From the NCBI RefSeq assembly GCF_000383675.1, contig NZ_KB911826.1, forward strand, positions 1 through 64,000: a stretch of DNA of 64,000 bases. The letters run 5' to 3'. Below the pieces are notes generated by a model, which worked only from the letters and a program-made list of their open reading frames with translations, ran no database searches and was not told the DNA's origin. Shown here one piece after another: positions 1-10,096 of this stretch. Every line of letters starts with the position of its first letter. The first letter of the stretch is position 1. A program made the position numbers and the translations under genes. The stretch comes from Terracoccus sp. 273MFTsu3.1 (GTDB taxonomy: Bacteria; Actinomycetota; Actinomycetes; Actinomycetales; Dermatophilaceae).

Positions 1-377
1 GGCTGCCGGGCCGGCGCGACGCCGCCACCGTCACCGACCGGCTCACCACGATGATCACCACGCTGCCCGCGCACCTGGCCAAGACCCTGACCTAGGACCA
101 AGGCGCCGAGCTGGCCGACCACGCCCGGTTCACCGTCGCGACCGACTGCAAGGTCTACTTCTGCGACCCGCACTCGCCCTGGCAACGCGGCACCAACGAG
201 AACACCAACGGCCTGATCCGCGAGTTCTTCCCCAAGGGCACCGACTTCACCACCGTCCCCGACGAGCAGATCGCCCACGTCGAACAGCTGCTCAACACCC
301 GCCCCCGAGCCACCCTCGGCTTCCACACCCCCGCCTCTAAACTCAACGCACTACTCACCGTTGCGCACACGCCCTGA
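1..377 (+). pseudogene. IS30-family transposase, C-terminal part, interrupted
   Basis: The frame beginning at base 3 encodes the end of an IS30-type DDE transposase. The family signature YFCDPHSPWQRGTNENTNGL starts at 156 and is followed by IREFFPKGTDF and a short tail ending at TGA 375-377. An in-frame TAG at 93-95 stands where IS30 members carry the Trp of an LTWDQG motif, so this copy is broken by a single nonsense change as well as cut by the window edge. I could not identify the right terminal inverted repeat of the element. It is the only mobile-element gene in the window. Family call is firm; loss of function is inferred from the stop. Confidence 0.85.
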
Positions 378-382
378 AACCG

Positions 383-450
383 CCGAGCGCTCCGTCCCAC
401 CCGACGTGTGACCGAGCGCTCACTCGACTGGGGCGGAGCGCTCACTCGAC
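383..450. repeat. 22-bp-phased intergenic repeat block A
   Basis: Two units starting GAGCGCTCACTCGAC begin at 414 and 436, exactly 22 bases apart. A degenerate unit (GAGCGCTCCGTCCCAC) lies just before, from about 384. The block sits between the 3' end of the transposase remnant and the 3' end of the polyprenyl synthase gene. The same unit recurs at 25543-25608 and 33758-33903. Confidence 0.8.
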
Positions 451-507
451 GGTCGTGACCACGCGTGCATGGCGGTGCGCTTGCTGTACGGGTGGGTGGA
501 GGCTCGG

Positions 508-1524
508 TCAGCCGACGCGGTCGACGACCGAGAGGGCCAGGGCCTGCAGGGCTGCCTTCGCGTCGCTGTCGGGCAGCGGGTCGAGCAGCGCCTGCGCCTC
601 GCGGGCGACGGCATACGTCTCGTCGCGGGCCACCGCGAGAGCCCGGTGGGACCGCAGCAGCCCGAGGGCCTCGGCGAGGGCGGCGTCGCCGGTGAGGTCA
701 CCGTCGAGGAGCTCGAGCAGACGGGCGTCCGACGCGTCGGCGGGATCGGCCATGGCACGGAAACGCAGCACGGCCAGGGTGTCGACACCCTCACGCAGGT
801 CGGTGCCGGGGATCTTGCCGCTGTCGTCGGCGTCGGACGCGATGTCGATGAGGTCGTCGGCGAGCTGGAAGGCGATGCCGAGCTTCTCGCCGTAGGACCG
901 CATGATCTCGACCGACTCGGGTGAGCCGCCGCTGAACATGACGCCGTAGCGTCCGGCCGTCGCGATGAGCACGCCCGTCTTGTCGGCGAGGACGCCGAGG
1001 TAGTAGTCGACGGGGTCGACGCCCTCGGGGCAGGGACGGTCGTCGCGGATCTGCCCGTTGCAGAGGCGCACGAACGTCTGGGCCTGGATGAGGACGGCCT
1101 CGGCGCCGAGACCCGCGACGAGCTCGGACGCCTTGCCGAAGAGCAGGTCGCCCACGAGGATCGCGGTCGAGTTGTCGTAGGCCGCGTTGACCGACGCGAC
1201 GCCGCGTCGCACGCTCGCCTCGTCCATGACGTCGTCGTGGTAGAGCGAGGCGAGATGGGTCAGCTCGACCCCTGCCGCAGCCGCGACGACGTCGTCGTTG
1301 ATGCCCTGCCCGAGCTCCGCCGCGAGGAGCGTCAGCAGCGGCCGGAACCGCTTGCCGCCCGCCGCCACGAGGTGTCCCGACGCGGCCGCGATGAACGGGT
1401 CGTCGTGGTCGACGACCTGCGTCAGCAGGGCGTCGACCCGGGCCAGCCCGTCACGCAGGCGCGACGACAGGTCCGCGGTGGCCCCGGGGATCCCGAGGAC
1501 CGGCGGGGTGGCGTGCGTCGTCAT
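508..1524 (-). CDS. Long-chain polyprenyl diphosphate synthase (trans type)
   Basis: A 338-residue trans-isoprenyl diphosphate synthase that condenses isopentenyl diphosphate onto allylic primers; in this context it most likely makes the menaquinone side chain. Visible motifs: GGKRFRP (about 56-62), first aspartate-rich motif DDVMD (97-101) and second DDLID (223-227). The residue five before the first motif is a small Ala, the pattern of long-chain rather than C15-C20 enzymes. It starts 46 bases after the nuoN stop on the same strand, so it is probably the last gene of the nuo operon, tying quinone tail supply to complex I. Product length (heptaprenyl to nonaprenyl) cannot be read from sequence. 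Confidence 0.93.
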   Translation of the reverse strand: MTTHATPPVLGIPGATADLSSRLRDGLARVDALLTQVVDHDDPFIAAASGHLVAAGGKRFRPLLTLLAAELGQGINDDVVAAAAGVELTHLASLYHDDVMDEASVRRGVASVNAAYDNSTAILVGDLLFGKASELVAGLGAEAVLIQAQTFVRLCNGQIRDDRPCPEGVDPVDYYLGVLADKTGVLIATAGRYGVMFSGGSPESVEIMRSYGEKLGIAFQLADDLIDIASDADDSGKIPGTDLREGVDTLAVLRFRAMADPADASDARLLELLDGDLTGDAALAEALGLLRSHRALAVARDETYAVAREAQALLDPLPDSDAKAALQALALSVVDRVG

Positions 1525-1570
1525 CGAGCCCCGTGACCGGACGAACGACCCTGCAGCAGTGGCTGAGCCG

Positions 1571-3184
1571 TCATCGGACGAACTGCGAGGCGCGGTCGGC
1601 CAGGTCGAGGAGCGCCGACGGCAGGACGCCGAGGGCGAGCGTCGCCAGGGTGCCGATGGCGATGGAGAACGTCGTCGACACCGACGGGATGACGACCTCG
1701 ACGGCGTCGTCGGGGGCGTCGCTGAAGAACATCAGGACGATGACCCGGGCGTAGACGAACACCGTGATCGCGCTGCAGAGGACGCCGACGACGGCCAGGA
1801 CGGTGCCGGTCGCGCCACCCGTGCCGATCGCCGCCGAGAAGACGCCGAACTTCGAGACGAAGCCCGAGGTCAGCGGGATGCCGGCGAAGGCGAGCATGAG
1901 GAAGGCGAACGCGCCGGCCACGACCGGGTAGCGCTTGCCGAGCCCGGCCCACTGCGACAGGTGCGTGGCCTCGGCGCCGTTCTGGCGCACGAGCGAGACG
2001 ATGGCGAACGCCGCGATCGTCGAGAAGCCGTAGGCGACGAGGTAGAAGAGCACCGCGCCCACGCCCTTGCGGTCGAAGGCGAGGACGCCGACGAGGATGA
2101 AGCCCGCGTGCGCGATCGAGGAGTAGGCGAGCAGACGCTTCATGTCGGTCTGCGTCACCGACAGCACCGAACCGACGACCATGGTGAGCAGGGCGACGAG
2201 GACGAGCGCGTTGGTCCACTCCCAGCGACCGGTGTCGAGGCCGACGTAGGCGAGGCGCAGGATCGCGCCGAACGCGGCGGCCTTGGTGCACGCGGCCATG
2301 AAGCCGGTGACCGGCGTCGGGGCGCCCTGGTAGACGTCGGGCGTCCACGCGTGGAACGGCACCGCACCGACCTTGAAGAGCAGGCCGACGAAGACGAGGA
2401 ACGCGCCGGGCAGCAGCAGTCCGTTCATCGCGAGCGGTCCGGAGGCGATCGCCTTGGACAGGTCACCGAAGTAGACCGAGCCGGCGTAGCCGTAGAGCAG
2501 GGCCGTGCCGAAGAGGAAGAAGGCCGAGCTGAAGGCACCGAGCAGGAAGTACTTCAGGGAGGCCTCCTGCGAGAGCAGGCGGCGACGGCGGGCCAGGCCC
2601 GAGAGGATGTAGAGCGGCAGCGAGAGCACCTCGAGGGCGACGAACATGCCGATGAGGTCGTTCGTCGTCGGGAAGAGCATCATGCCGAAGATCGCGAACA
2701 TCGTCAGCGGGAAGACCTCGGACGTCAGCGCGCCCGCGCGGGCCGCCGCCGTCTCGGTGGCCGAGCCCGGCGTCGAGGCACCGCTGGGGGTGAACGCGTC
2801 GGGGCCGACACCGCCGAAGCGCTCGGCCATCGTCAGGACGCCGAGGACACCCAGGAGCAGGATCGTGGCCTGCATGAACAGGGCCGGTCCGTCGACGGCC
2901 AGGGCGAAGAGCTGGCGGTTGGTCGAGCCGTCCGTCAGGCCCATCGTCAGGCCCTGGTGCTTGGCCGCGAGGATGATCGCCGCGGCGGCTGCGAGCAGGC
3001 CCACGACGGCGAGCGTCACCTGGATGGCGTGGCGACGCTCCCGCGAGGCGAACGCCTCGACGAGGACGCCGATGAGCGCCGTGCCGAAGACGATGAGCAA
3101 CGGCAGGATCGCGAGGTAGTCGACGTTCGACTGCTGGAACGCTGCGGGAAGCGTGGGCAGCGCCAGCGGAGCGACGGCGGTCAC
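1571..3184 (-). CDS. nuoN: NADH-quinone oxidoreductase subunit N
   Basis: A 537-residue antiporter-like membrane subunit of complex I, with about 14 hydrophobic segments and the proton-channel stretch that includes FKVGAVPFHAWTPDVYQGAP. It starts with GTG at 3184-3182, which overlaps the nuoM stop as GTGA, so the two genes are probably translationally coupled. The segment around residues 110-150 (FGGVGPDAFTPSGASTPGS) is a hydrophilic Gly/Ser/Ala-rich loop between membrane segments. Its closest paralogues are the nuoM and nuoL products just upstream. Identification is secure from motif and gene order. Confidence 0.97.
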   Translation of the reverse strand: MTAVAPLALPTLPAAFQQSNVDYLAILPLLIVFGTALIGVLVEAFASRERRHAIQVTLAVVGLLAAAAAIILAAKHQGLTMGLTDGSTNRQLFALAVDGPALFMQATILLLGVLGVLTMAERFGGVGPDAFTPSGASTPGSATETAAARAGALTSEVFPLTMFAIFGMMLFPTTNDLIGMFVALEVLSLPLYILSGLARRRRLLSQEASLKYFLLGAFSSAFFLFGTALLYGYAGSVYFGDLSKAIASGPLAMNGLLLPGAFLVFVGLLFKVGAVPFHAWTPDVYQGAPTPVTGFMAACTKAAAFGAILRLAYVGLDTGRWEWTNALVLVALLTMVVGSVLSVTQTDMKRLLAYSSIAHAGFILVGVLAFDRKGVGAVLFYLVAYGFSTIAAFAIVSLVRQNGAEATHLSQWAGLGKRYPVVAGAFAFLMLAFAGIPLTSGFVSKFGVFSAAIGTGGATGTVLAVVGVLCSAITVFVYARVIVLMFFSDAPDDAVEVVIPSVSTTFSIAIGTLATLALGVLPSALLDLADRASQFVR

Positions 3185-4791
3185 TTCGAGCTCCCTTCGG
3201 CCACGGTGCCGGCCGGGTTGAGGGTCGGAATGGCTTGCTGGACGTGCGACAGGGTCTTGTCGACGGCCGGGTTGATCACGTTGAGCGCGAGGTTCGGCAG
3301 GAAGCCGAGCACGACGAACGCGGCGATCAGCGGCGCCGCGACGAGCTTCTCGCGCGTCGTCAGGTCACGCACGGCGGTGAGGCCGCGACGGCCGGACTCG
3401 TCGAGCCGGTCGTGCTCGCGCTCGCCCACGAGGCCCTCGGGCTTCGGGCCGGTCATGACCCGCTTGTACATGAGCAGGATGTAGAGCGCGGCGAGGATGA
3501 TGCCGGTCGTCGCGATGACGGCGGCCACCGGCTGTGTCGGGAAGCTGCCCACGAGCACGAGGAACTCCGAGACGAAGCTCGACAGGCCCGGCAGGGCCAG
3601 GCCCGAGAGACCCGCGACGAGGAAGATGCCCGCGAGGGCCGGCGTGATGCGCTGCCAGCCACCGAAGTCGGGGATGCGCTTGCTCCCCCGACGCCGCACG
3701 AGCATGGCCGCGAAGAGGAAGAGCGCGGCCGTCGAGAACCCGTGGTTGACCATGTAGAGCGTGGAGCCGCCCTGACCGACGTTGGTGAAGGCGAAGATGC
3801 CCAGGACGATGAAGCCGAAGTGGCTCACGGACGTGTAGGACACGAGGCGCATCATGTCGGTCTGGCCGATCGCGAGGAGCGCTCCGTAGATGACGGAGAG
3901 CACCGCGAGGGCCACGACGACCGGCGTCGCCCACGTGCTGGCCTCCGGGAAGAGCTGGAGGCAGAAGCGGATCATCCCGAACGTGCCGACCTTGTCGAGC
4001 ACGCCGACGAGCAGCGTCGCCGTCGCCGGCGAGGACTCGGTGGCGGCGTCGGGCAGCCACGTGTGGAACGGCACCATCGGCGCCTTCACCGCGAAGGCGA
4101 AGAAGAAGCCGACGAAGAGCAGCCGCTCGGTGGTCGGGTCGAGCGAGAGACCGGTGAGGCGCTCGATGAGGAAGCCGTCGGTCCCGCCGGGGCCCTGCAG
4201 GTAGAGGGCGATGACGGCGACGAGCATGATGAGCCCGCCGGCCAGCGAGAAGAGGAGGAACTTCATCGCGGCGTACTGCCGGCGCGGCCCGCCGAAGCGG
4301 CCGATGAGGAAGTAGACCGGGATGAGCATGGCCTCGAAGAAGACGTAGAAGAGGAACACGTCGGTGGCGGCGAACACCCCGACCATGAACGTCTCGAGCA
4401 CGAGGATGAGCGCGAAGTACGTCTTGACGCGCTGGCCGCCTCGGGGGCCGACCTCCTCGGGCACGTCGTGCCAGGCGGCGAGCAGGCAGATCGGGGTCAG
4501 CACGAGCGCCATGAGGATGAGCACGAGCGCGATGCCGTCGACGCCGAGCGAGTAGCTGACGCCGAACTGCGGGATCCACGGGTGCTGCTCACCGAGCTGG
4601 AACTGCTTGGTCGAGGCACGGTCGAACTGCGTCGCGGCGATGATGCCGACGACGAGCGTGACGAGCGAGAACCCGATCGCCATCCGCTTGGCGTTCTCGG
4701 CGCTCCCCGGCACGAAGGCGACGACGAGCGCGCCCACGAGGGGGATGAGGCCGAGGATCGTCAGCCAGGGGACGGTGGACATTGCGGTCAT
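3181..4791 (-). CDS. nuoM: NADH-quinone oxidoreductase subunit M
   Basis: A 536-residue antiporter-like membrane subunit of complex I. The channel motif KAPMVPFHTWLPDAATESSP and the helix-rich layout are typical. I chose the ATG at 4791-4789 ([11 protein letters not shown]) because it overlaps the nuoL stop as TGATG; a second ATG three codons on (4782) is also possible. A cytosolic loop near the C-terminus, about residues 440-470, is charged (GEREHDRLDESGRRG). The stop overlaps the nuoN start. The same frame stays open far upstream inside nuoL, but that part reads as arginine-rich non-protein sequence and is not coding. Confidence 0.97.
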   Translation of the reverse strand: MTAMSTVPWLTILGLIPLVGALVVAFVPGSAENAKRMAIGFSLVTLVVGIIAATQFDRASTKQFQLGEQHPWIPQFGVSYSLGVDGIALVLILMALVLTPICLLAAWHDVPEEVGPRGGQRVKTYFALILVLETFMVGVFAATDVFLFYVFFEAMLIPVYFLIGRFGGPRRQYAAMKFLLFSLAGGLIMLVAVIALYLQGPGGTDGFLIERLTGLSLDPTTERLLFVGFFFAFAVKAPMVPFHTWLPDAATESSPATATLLVGVLDKVGTFGMIRFCLQLFPEASTWATPVVVALAVLSVIYGALLAIGQTDMMRLVSYTSVSHFGFIVLGIFAFTNVGQGGSTLYMVNHGFSTAALFLFAAMLVRRRGSKRIPDFGGWQRITPALAGIFLVAGLSGLALPGLSSFVSEFLVLVGSFPTQPVAAVIATTGIILAALYILLMYKRVMTGPKPEGLVGEREHDRLDESGRRGLTAVRDLTTREKLVAAPLIAAFVVLGFLPNLALNVINPAVDKTLSHVQQAIPTLNPAGTVAEGSSK

Positions 4792-6776
4792 CAGGACATC
4801 ACCCAAAGAGCACCGAGGATGGCGACGACACCAGCGAGCATCGTCAGGGCATAGGAGCGCGCGAAGCCGTTCTGCAGCTTGCGCAAGCGGGAGCTCGTCC
4901 CGCCGACGAGGGCGGCGAGGCCACCGGCCGCACCGTCCACGCCCTTGCTGTCGGCGAAGACGAGCGAGCGCGTGAGGTGGATGCCGGGTCGCATGAGGAG
5001 GGCCTCGTTGACCTGGTCCTGGTAGAGGTCCTTGCGCGCCGCCTGCGTCAGCAGCGACCCCGCCGGAGCCGTGACCGGCACGTCGTCGCGCCAGTAGCGC
5101 AGCCAGGCCAACGCCGCACCGGCGGCGACGAGGACGAGCGTCAGGGCCATGAGGACCGGCACCGGGATGACCGGGTGGGCACCCTCGGGCTCGGCGCCGG
5201 TGACCGGCTCGAGCCAGGAGGTGAACAGACCCGTCGGGCCGAGGATCAGACCGAGGAAGGCCGAGCCCACGGCGAGGACGATCATCGGGATCGTCATGAG
5301 CTTGCCCGACTCGTGGGGGTGCACGTCGTCCGTCCAGCGCTTCTTGCCGTGGAAGGTCATGAAGAACAGGCGCGACATGTAGAAGGCCGTGATGCCGGCA
5401 CCGATGAGGGCGGCCATCCCGAAGACCCACGGGCGCCAGCCCTCGCCGATGAAGGCGGCCTCGATGATCTTGTCCTTGGACCAGAAGCCGGAGAACGGGG
5501 GCACGCCGAGGATGGCGAGCCAGCCGACGGCGAACGTGGCCCACGTGAGCTTCATGGCGCCGGACAGCCCGCCGAAGCGGCGCATGTCGACCTGGTCGTT
5601 CATGCCGTGCATGACCGACCCGGCCCCGAGGAACATCCCGGCCTTGAAGAAGCCGTGCATGAGCAGGTGGAAGATCGCGAACGCGTAGCCGACCGGGCCG
5701 AGACCCGCGGCGAGCATCATGTAGCCGATCTGGCTCATCGTCGAGGCCGCGAGGGCCTTCTTGATGTCGTCCTTGGCGCAACCGACGATCGCACCGAAGA
5801 GCAGCGTGATCGCGCCGACGATGACGACGACGAGCTGGGCCGTGGGCGCCGCCTCGAAGATCGGCGCCGAGCGCACGACGAGGTAGACGCCGGCGGTGAC
5901 CATGGTCGCGGCGTGGATGAGCGCCGAGACCGGCGTCGGGCCGGCCATGGCGTCACCGAGCCAGCTCTGGAGCGGGAACTGCGCCGACTTGCCGCAGGCG
6001 CCGAGCAGGAGCATCAGGCCGATCGCCGTCATGAAGCCCTGGTTCGCGTTGCTGCCGGCCGCGCCGAGCACCGTCGCGAAGTCGACCGCGCCGAAGTGGA
6101 AGAACATCACCATGATCGCGATGGACAGACCGAGGTCACCGACGCGGTTGGCGACGAACGCCTTGTTGGCCGCGGTCGCGTAGGCCGGGTTGTAGTTCCA
6201 GAAGCCGATGAGCAGGTAGCTCGCGAGGCCGACGCCCTCCCAGCCGACGTAGAGCAGCAGGTAGGAGTTGGCGAGGACGAGCAGCAGCATCGCCGCGACG
6301 AACAGGTTGAGGTAGGCGAAGAAGCGCCGCTTGTCGACGTCGTGCTCCATGTACCCGATCGAGTAGACGTGGATGAGCGAGCCGACGAAGGTGATGAGCA
6401 GGACGAAGACCATGGACAGCTGGTCGACGAGCAGACCTGCGCTCACCTTGAACGAGCCGGCGGCGATCCAGTCGAAGAGGTCGATGCCGACGGCGCGGTC
6501 CTCGGCTCCACGGCCGAGCATCGCGAGGAAGACGAGCGCGCCGACGACGAATGCACCCCACGAGAGGGCGGTCGCGAGCACGGGCCCGAACCTGTCGGTG
6601 CGGCGGCCGCCGAGGAGGAGCACGGCGGCACCGAGCAGCGGCAGCGCGACGAGCAACCACGCGTATGCCGTCACCCCGGTGGCGGCGTGCGCCTCACCTT
6701 CGTGCGTGGCGAGGCCCGCGGCATACGTGCTCAGCGTGCTCGACGAGCTCGCGAGCGTCTGGACGAGAGTTCCCAT
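4791..6776 (-). CDS. nuoL: NADH-quinone oxidoreductase subunit L
   Basis: A 661-residue subunit, the distal proton pump of complex I with the long lateral helix at the C-terminus. Characteristic stretches: [19 protein letters not shown], the channel motif [20 protein letters not shown], and [21 protein letters not shown]. The ATG at 6776-6774 gives [12 protein letters not shown], preceded by a 15-base gap from nuoK. The end overlaps nuoM by one base. The length is normal for actinobacterial NuoL. Confidence 0.97.
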   Translation of the reverse strand: MGTLVQTLASSSSTLSTYAAGLATHEGEAHAATGVTAYAWLLVALPLLGAAVLLLGGRRTDRFGPVLATALSWGAFVVGALVFLAMLGRGAEDRAVGIDLFDWIAAGSFKVSAGLLVDQLSMVFVLLITFVGSLIHVYSIGYMEHDVDKRRFFAYLNLFVAAMLLLVLANSYLLLYVGWEGVGLASYLLIGFWNYNPAYATAANKAFVANRVGDLGLSIAIMVMFFHFGAVDFATVLGAAGSNANQGFMTAIGLMLLLGACGKSAQFPLQSWLGDAMAGPTPVSALIHAATMVTAGVYLVVRSAPIFEAAPTAQLVVVIVGAITLLFGAIVGCAKDDIKKALAASTMSQIGYMMLAAGLGPVGYAFAIFHLLMHGFFKAGMFLGAGSVMHGMNDQVDMRRFGGLSGAMKLTWATFAVGWLAILGVPPFSGFWSKDKIIEAAFIGEGWRPWVFGMAALIGAGITAFYMSRLFFMTFHGKKRWTDDVHPHESGKLMTIPMIVLAVGSAFLGLILGPTGLFTSWLEPVTGAEPEGAHPVIPVPVLMALTLVLVAAGAALAWLRYWRDDVPVTAPAGSLLTQAARKDLYQDQVNEALLMRPGIHLTRSLVFADSKGVDGAAGGLAALVGGTSSRLRKLQNGFARSYALTMLAGVVAILGALWVMS

Positions 6777-6791
6777 TCTGGCCGGCGCTCC

Positions 6792-7091
6792 TTACAGCTT
6801 CAGCAGGTTGGCGTCGTCGACCGAGGCCGAGCGGCGGGCGCGGAAGATCGCCATGATGATGGCGAGTCCCACGACGACCTCCGCGGCTGCGACGACCATG
6901 ACGAACAGGGCCATGACCTGCCCGTCGAGGGCGCCGTGCATCCGGGAGAAGGTGACGAGGGCGAGGTTCGTCGCGTTGAGCATGAGCTCGACGCCCATGA
7001 AGACGATGATCGCGTTGCGTCGCACCAGCACGGCAGCCGCGCCGATGGCGAAGAGCAGCACCGAGAGGTAGACGTAGTGCATCGGGCTCAC
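6792..7091 (-). CDS. nuoK: NADH-quinone oxidoreductase subunit K
   Basis: A 99-residue three-helix membrane subunit of complex I (NuoK/ND4L). It contains the conserved glutamate of the second helix in [16 protein letters not shown], which takes part in proton transfer in characterised complexes. The GTG at 7091-7089 overlaps the nuoJ stop as GTGA; an ATG three codons on (MHYVYLS, 7082) is an alternative. Small size and position between nuoJ and nuoL make the call secure. Confidence 0.96.
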   Translation of the reverse strand: MSPMHYVYLSVLLFAIGAAAVLVRRNAIIVFMGVELMLNATNLALVTFSRMHGALDGQVMALFVMVVAAAEVVVGLAIIMAIFRARRSASVDDANLLKL

Positions 7092-7876
7092 TTGGACCGA
7101 CCTTCCTCGATCTCGCGCTCCATGTGGCGCTCGACGTCCTTGAAGCCGTCGGTCGTGGCGACCTGGTCACGGGCCACGAGGACACGCGAGACGGACAGGT
7201 CGCTCGGCGTGCCGTCGGGCAGCAGTGCCGGGGTGTCGACCGCGTTGTGGCGGGCGTAGACACCCGGCGCGGGCAGGCCCGCGACGTTCTTGTTGTCACG
7301 AACGCGCTTGGCGGCCCACTCGGCCTGCGTGATGCGCGGCGTCAGACGCTCGCGATGCGCCAGCACCATGGCGCCGAGGGCGGCCGTGATGAGCAGGGCC
7401 GAGGTGACCTCGAAGATCCAGACGTACTGGCCGAAGATCAGCTCGGCGATGCCGGTCACGTTGCCGGTCTCGGCGTTGGACGAGACGAGCTTGTCCATCC
7501 CCGTCTGCACGGTCTGCTCGTCCATGACGACGCGGCCCAGCGAGAAGACGAGGATGCCGGCAAGCCCGATGACGAGCAGCAGCGAGGCCCAGCGGTGGCC
7601 CTTGATCGTCTCGACGATCGAGTCGGACGAGTCGACGCCGACGAGCATGAGGACGAAGAGGAAGAGCATCATCACGGCGCCGGTGTAGACGAACACCTGC
7701 ACGATCCCGAGGAAGTCGGCCTTCTGCATGATGTAGAAGATCCCGAGGATCACCATGACGAGCGCCATGCCGAGGGCGGCGTGGACGGCCTTCTTGGCGA
7801 AGAGCAGGCCCAGCGCGGCGAGGACCGCGATCGGGGCGAGCAGCCAGAAGCCGACGGCTTCGGCGGTGGAGGTCAC
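7088..7876 (-). CDS. nuoJ: NADH-quinone oxidoreductase subunit J
   Basis: A 262-residue membrane subunit of complex I with five predicted helices, including the conserved [19 protein letters not shown] stretch. GTG at 7876-7874 ([13 protein letters not shown]) overlaps the nuoI stop as GTGA. After the last helix the protein has a soluble C-terminal tail of roughly 90 residues (from [12 protein letters not shown] to REIEEGRSK), longer than in enterobacterial NuoJ. The frame continues open upstream into nuoI, but that part is out of frame with real coding sequence there. Confidence 0.96.
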   Translation of the reverse strand: MTSTAEAVGFWLLAPIAVLAALGLLFAKKAVHAALGMALVMVILGIFYIMQKADFLGIVQVFVYTGAVMMLFLFVLMLVGVDSSDSIVETIKGHRWASLLLVIGLAGILVFSLGRVVMDEQTVQTGMDKLVSSNAETGNVTGIAELIFGQYVWIFEVTSALLITAALGAMVLAHRERLTPRITQAEWAAKRVRDNKNVAGLPAPGVYARHNAVDTPALLPDGTPSDLSVSRVLVARDQVATTDGFKDVERHMEREIEEGRSK

Positions 7877-8682
7877 GGGTTGGCCCCTTCCCTGGTCTCT
7901 GCTGCGGTCGGGTGGGTGGAGTGCACGAGGTCGTGGGCCCCGGGCACCGCGGCCCCGACGTTGCCGGGCCCGCCGGCATACGCGTCGTCCTCGTCGTGCG
8001 CCGCGTCGCGGGCGTCGACGTAGGCGCGCTGCGCGGCGGTCGGCTCGCTGACCTTGCCCTGGTAGTAGTCGCGCTCCTCGAGCCCGTCGGACATCGGGAA
8101 GGGCGGCGGGAGCATGCCACTCTGGAGCGGGGCCAGCAGCTGGTCCTTGGTGAAGATCAGCTTGCCGCGGTCGTTGTCGGCGAGCTCGTAGAAGTTCGTC
8201 ATCGTCAGCGCGCGGGTCGGGCACGCCTCGATGCACAGGCCGCAGAAGATGCAGCGCAGGTAGTTGATCTGGTAGACGCGGCCGTAGCGCTCGCCCGGGC
8301 TGAAGCGGCCCTTGCCACCCTGGTCGAGCGGGGTGTCGTCGTTGTCGGCACCCTCGACGAGGATCGCGTCGGCCGGGCAGGCCCACGCGCACAGCTCGCA
8401 GCCGATGCACTTCTCGAGGCCGTCCGGGTAGCGGTTGAGCTGGTGGCGACCGTGGAAGCGCGGAGCCGTGGGGCGCGGCTTCTCGGGGTACTCCTCGGTC
8501 GCGACCTTGCGGAACATCGTGGAGAACGACACCCCGAAACCGGCCACCGGCGCGAAGAGCTCGGACAGGAAGCCCTTGCTGCGGTCGTCCTGACCGGGTC
8601 GCTGGTCACGGGGCGCGCCGACCTCCGAGCCCCTGGCGGGGCTCTTGGGTGACACGTCCTTGCCGACGGTGTCGTCAGCCAT
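7873..8682 (-). CDS. nuoI: NADH-quinone oxidoreductase subunit I (two 4Fe-4S clusters)
   Basis: A 269-residue peripheral-arm ferredoxin-like subunit of complex I. The two cluster motifs [12 protein letters not shown] and [12 protein letters not shown] each supply CxxCxxCxxxCP and carry electrons towards NuoB. The N-terminal 35 residues are charged and low in complexity, and the C-terminal 60 residues ([17 protein letters not shown] and beyond) form an acidic extension not needed for the ferredoxin fold. The start overlaps the end of nuoH and the stop overlaps nuoJ. Confidence 0.97.
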   Translation of the reverse strand: MADDTVGKDVSPKSPARGSEVGAPRDQRPGQDDRSKGFLSELFAPVAGFGVSFSTMFRKVATEEYPEKPRPTAPRFHGRHQLNRYPDGLEKCIGCELCAWACPADAILVEGADNDDTPLDQGGKGRFSPGERYGRVYQINYLRCIFCGLCIEACPTRALTMTNFYELADNDRGKLIFTKDQLLAPLQSGMLPPPFPMSDGLEERDYYQGKVSEPTAAQRAYVDARDAAHDEDDAYAGGPGNVGAAVPGAHDLVHSTHPTAAETREGANP

Positions 8683-10096
8683 GGTCCTCCTCCTTGACGG
8701 CGGTCGAGGTGCTCGAGGTGCCGGCGGTCGTGAGCACGGGCTCGCGGGATGCCGCCAGCTGGTGGCCCGACCGGGTCGGCTCGTTGAGGCGCTGACCCGG
8801 CAGCGGCGGGACGGGGTAGCCGTCGCCGAAGGGGTCGATCTCCTCCGGCGGGGTCACGTCCTCGGCGGCGGCACGGGCGGCGCGCTTGTCGTCCCAGATC
8901 CACGCCGCGGCGAGGGCGATGACGGCGACGATGCTGACGATGACGACGGTCGCGACGGACAGCTCGCGGCCGGCGAAGGTCAGCTTGCTGTCACCGAGGA
9001 AGCCGAGCTGCGCGCCGCGGATGAAGGCGACGGCCACGACCCAGGCCAGCGTGATCGGGATGAGGAACTTCCAGCCGAAGCGCATGAACTGGTCGTAGCG
9101 GACGCGCGGCAGCGAGCCACGCAGCCAGACGAACAGGAACATGAAGAGCCACAGCTTGGCGGTGAACCACAGCAGGCCCCACCAGCCGCCGCCGAACATG
9201 TTGTCGTTGATCGCCGAGATGAACGGCGGGGCCTGCCAGCCACCGAGGAAGAGCGTGGTGGCCAGGGCCGAGACGGTGAACATGTTGACGTACTCGCCGA
9301 GGAAGAACATCGCGAAGCGCATCGAGGAGTACTCGGTGTGGAATCCACCGGTCAGCTCGCCCTCGCCCTCGGCGAGGTCGAAGGGCAGACGGTTGGTCTC
9401 GCCGACCATGGTGATGACGTAGACGGCGAAGCTGAAGAACGCCGGGAGGATGTACCAGAGCGAGCTCTGCGCCGAGACGATCGCCGACGTCGACATCGAC
9501 CCGCTGTAGAGGAAGATCGCGACGAGCGAGAGGCCCATGGCGATCTCGTAGCTGATGACCTGGGCGGTCGAGCGCAGGCCACCGAGCAGCGGGTAGGTCG
9601 AGCCGGAGCTCCACCCGGCGAGGATGATGCCGTAGACGCCGACCGAGGCGACGGCGAGCACGAGCAGGACGGCGACGGGGACGTCGGTGACCTGCAGCGG
9701 CGTCTCGTGACCGAACATCGAGACGGTGCCGCCGACCGGGATGATCGCGAACGACACGAAGGCCATCGTCGCGGCGATGAGCGGCGCGAGGGTGTAGATG
9801 AGCTTCTCGGCGTTGGCCGGCGTGATGTCTTCCTTGAGCATCGACTTCATGCCGTCGGCGAGCGTCTGGAGCAGACCGAACGGACCGTTGCGGTTCGGGC
9901 CCGGGCGCTGCTGCATGCGGCCGATGACGCGGCGCTCGAACCAGATGACGAGCAGCGTCGAGACGAGCAGGTAGACGAAGATGCCGACGGCCTTGATCAG
10001 GGCCACCCACCACGGGGTGTCGCTGAAGTCGGCCGTGGGGTTCTCGGACACGGGCAGCGTGGCTGCCACCCCGTATGCGGTCAGGGCGAGGCTCAT
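8675..10096 (-). CDS. nuoH: NADH-quinone oxidoreductase subunit H
   Basis: A 473-residue membrane subunit at the junction of the arms, lining the quinone chamber. It shows the conserved [20 protein letters not shown] loop and [20 protein letters not shown], which contributes to the quinone site. The start is ATG at 10096 ([13 protein letters not shown]), overlapping the nuoG stop as ATGA. The C-terminal 80 or so residues (from [15 protein letters not shown]) are a soluble acidic and Pro-rich tail. The upstream open stretch of the same frame inside nuoG is not coding. Confidence 0.97.
   Translation of the reverse strand: MSLALTAYGVAATLPVSENPTADFSDTPWWVALIKAVGIFVYLLVSTLLVIWFERRVIGRMQQRPGPNRNGPFGLLQTLADGMKSMLKEDITPANAEKLIYTLAPLIAATMAFVSFAIIPVGGTVSMFGHETPLQVTDVPVAVLLVLAVASVGVYGIILAGWSSGSTYPLLGGLRSTAQVISYEIAMGLSLVAIFLYSGSMSTSAIVSAQSSLWYILPAFFSFAVYVITMVGETNRLPFDLAEGEGELTGGFHTEYSSMRFAMFFLGEYVNMFTVSALATTLFLGGWQAPPFISAINDNMFGGGWWGLLWFTAKLWLFMFLFVWLRGSLPRVRYDQFMRFGWKFLIPITLAWVVAVAFIRGAQLGFLGDSKLTFAGRELSVATVVIVSIVAVIALAAAWIWDDKRAARAAAEDVTPPEEIDPFGDGYPVPPLPGQRLNEPTRSGHQLAASREPVLTTAGTSSTSTAVKEEDHG

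Noticed and set aside
1298-3484. A 728-codon open frame antisense to nuoN, and other long antisense frames (for example 3235-4854, 4782-7259, 8645-11173, 10075-12852)
   Set aside because: They are rich in Arg/Asp/Glu/Gly/His with no domain pattern and lie opposite well-recognised nuo genes; high-GC codon bias alone keeps the opposite frame open.
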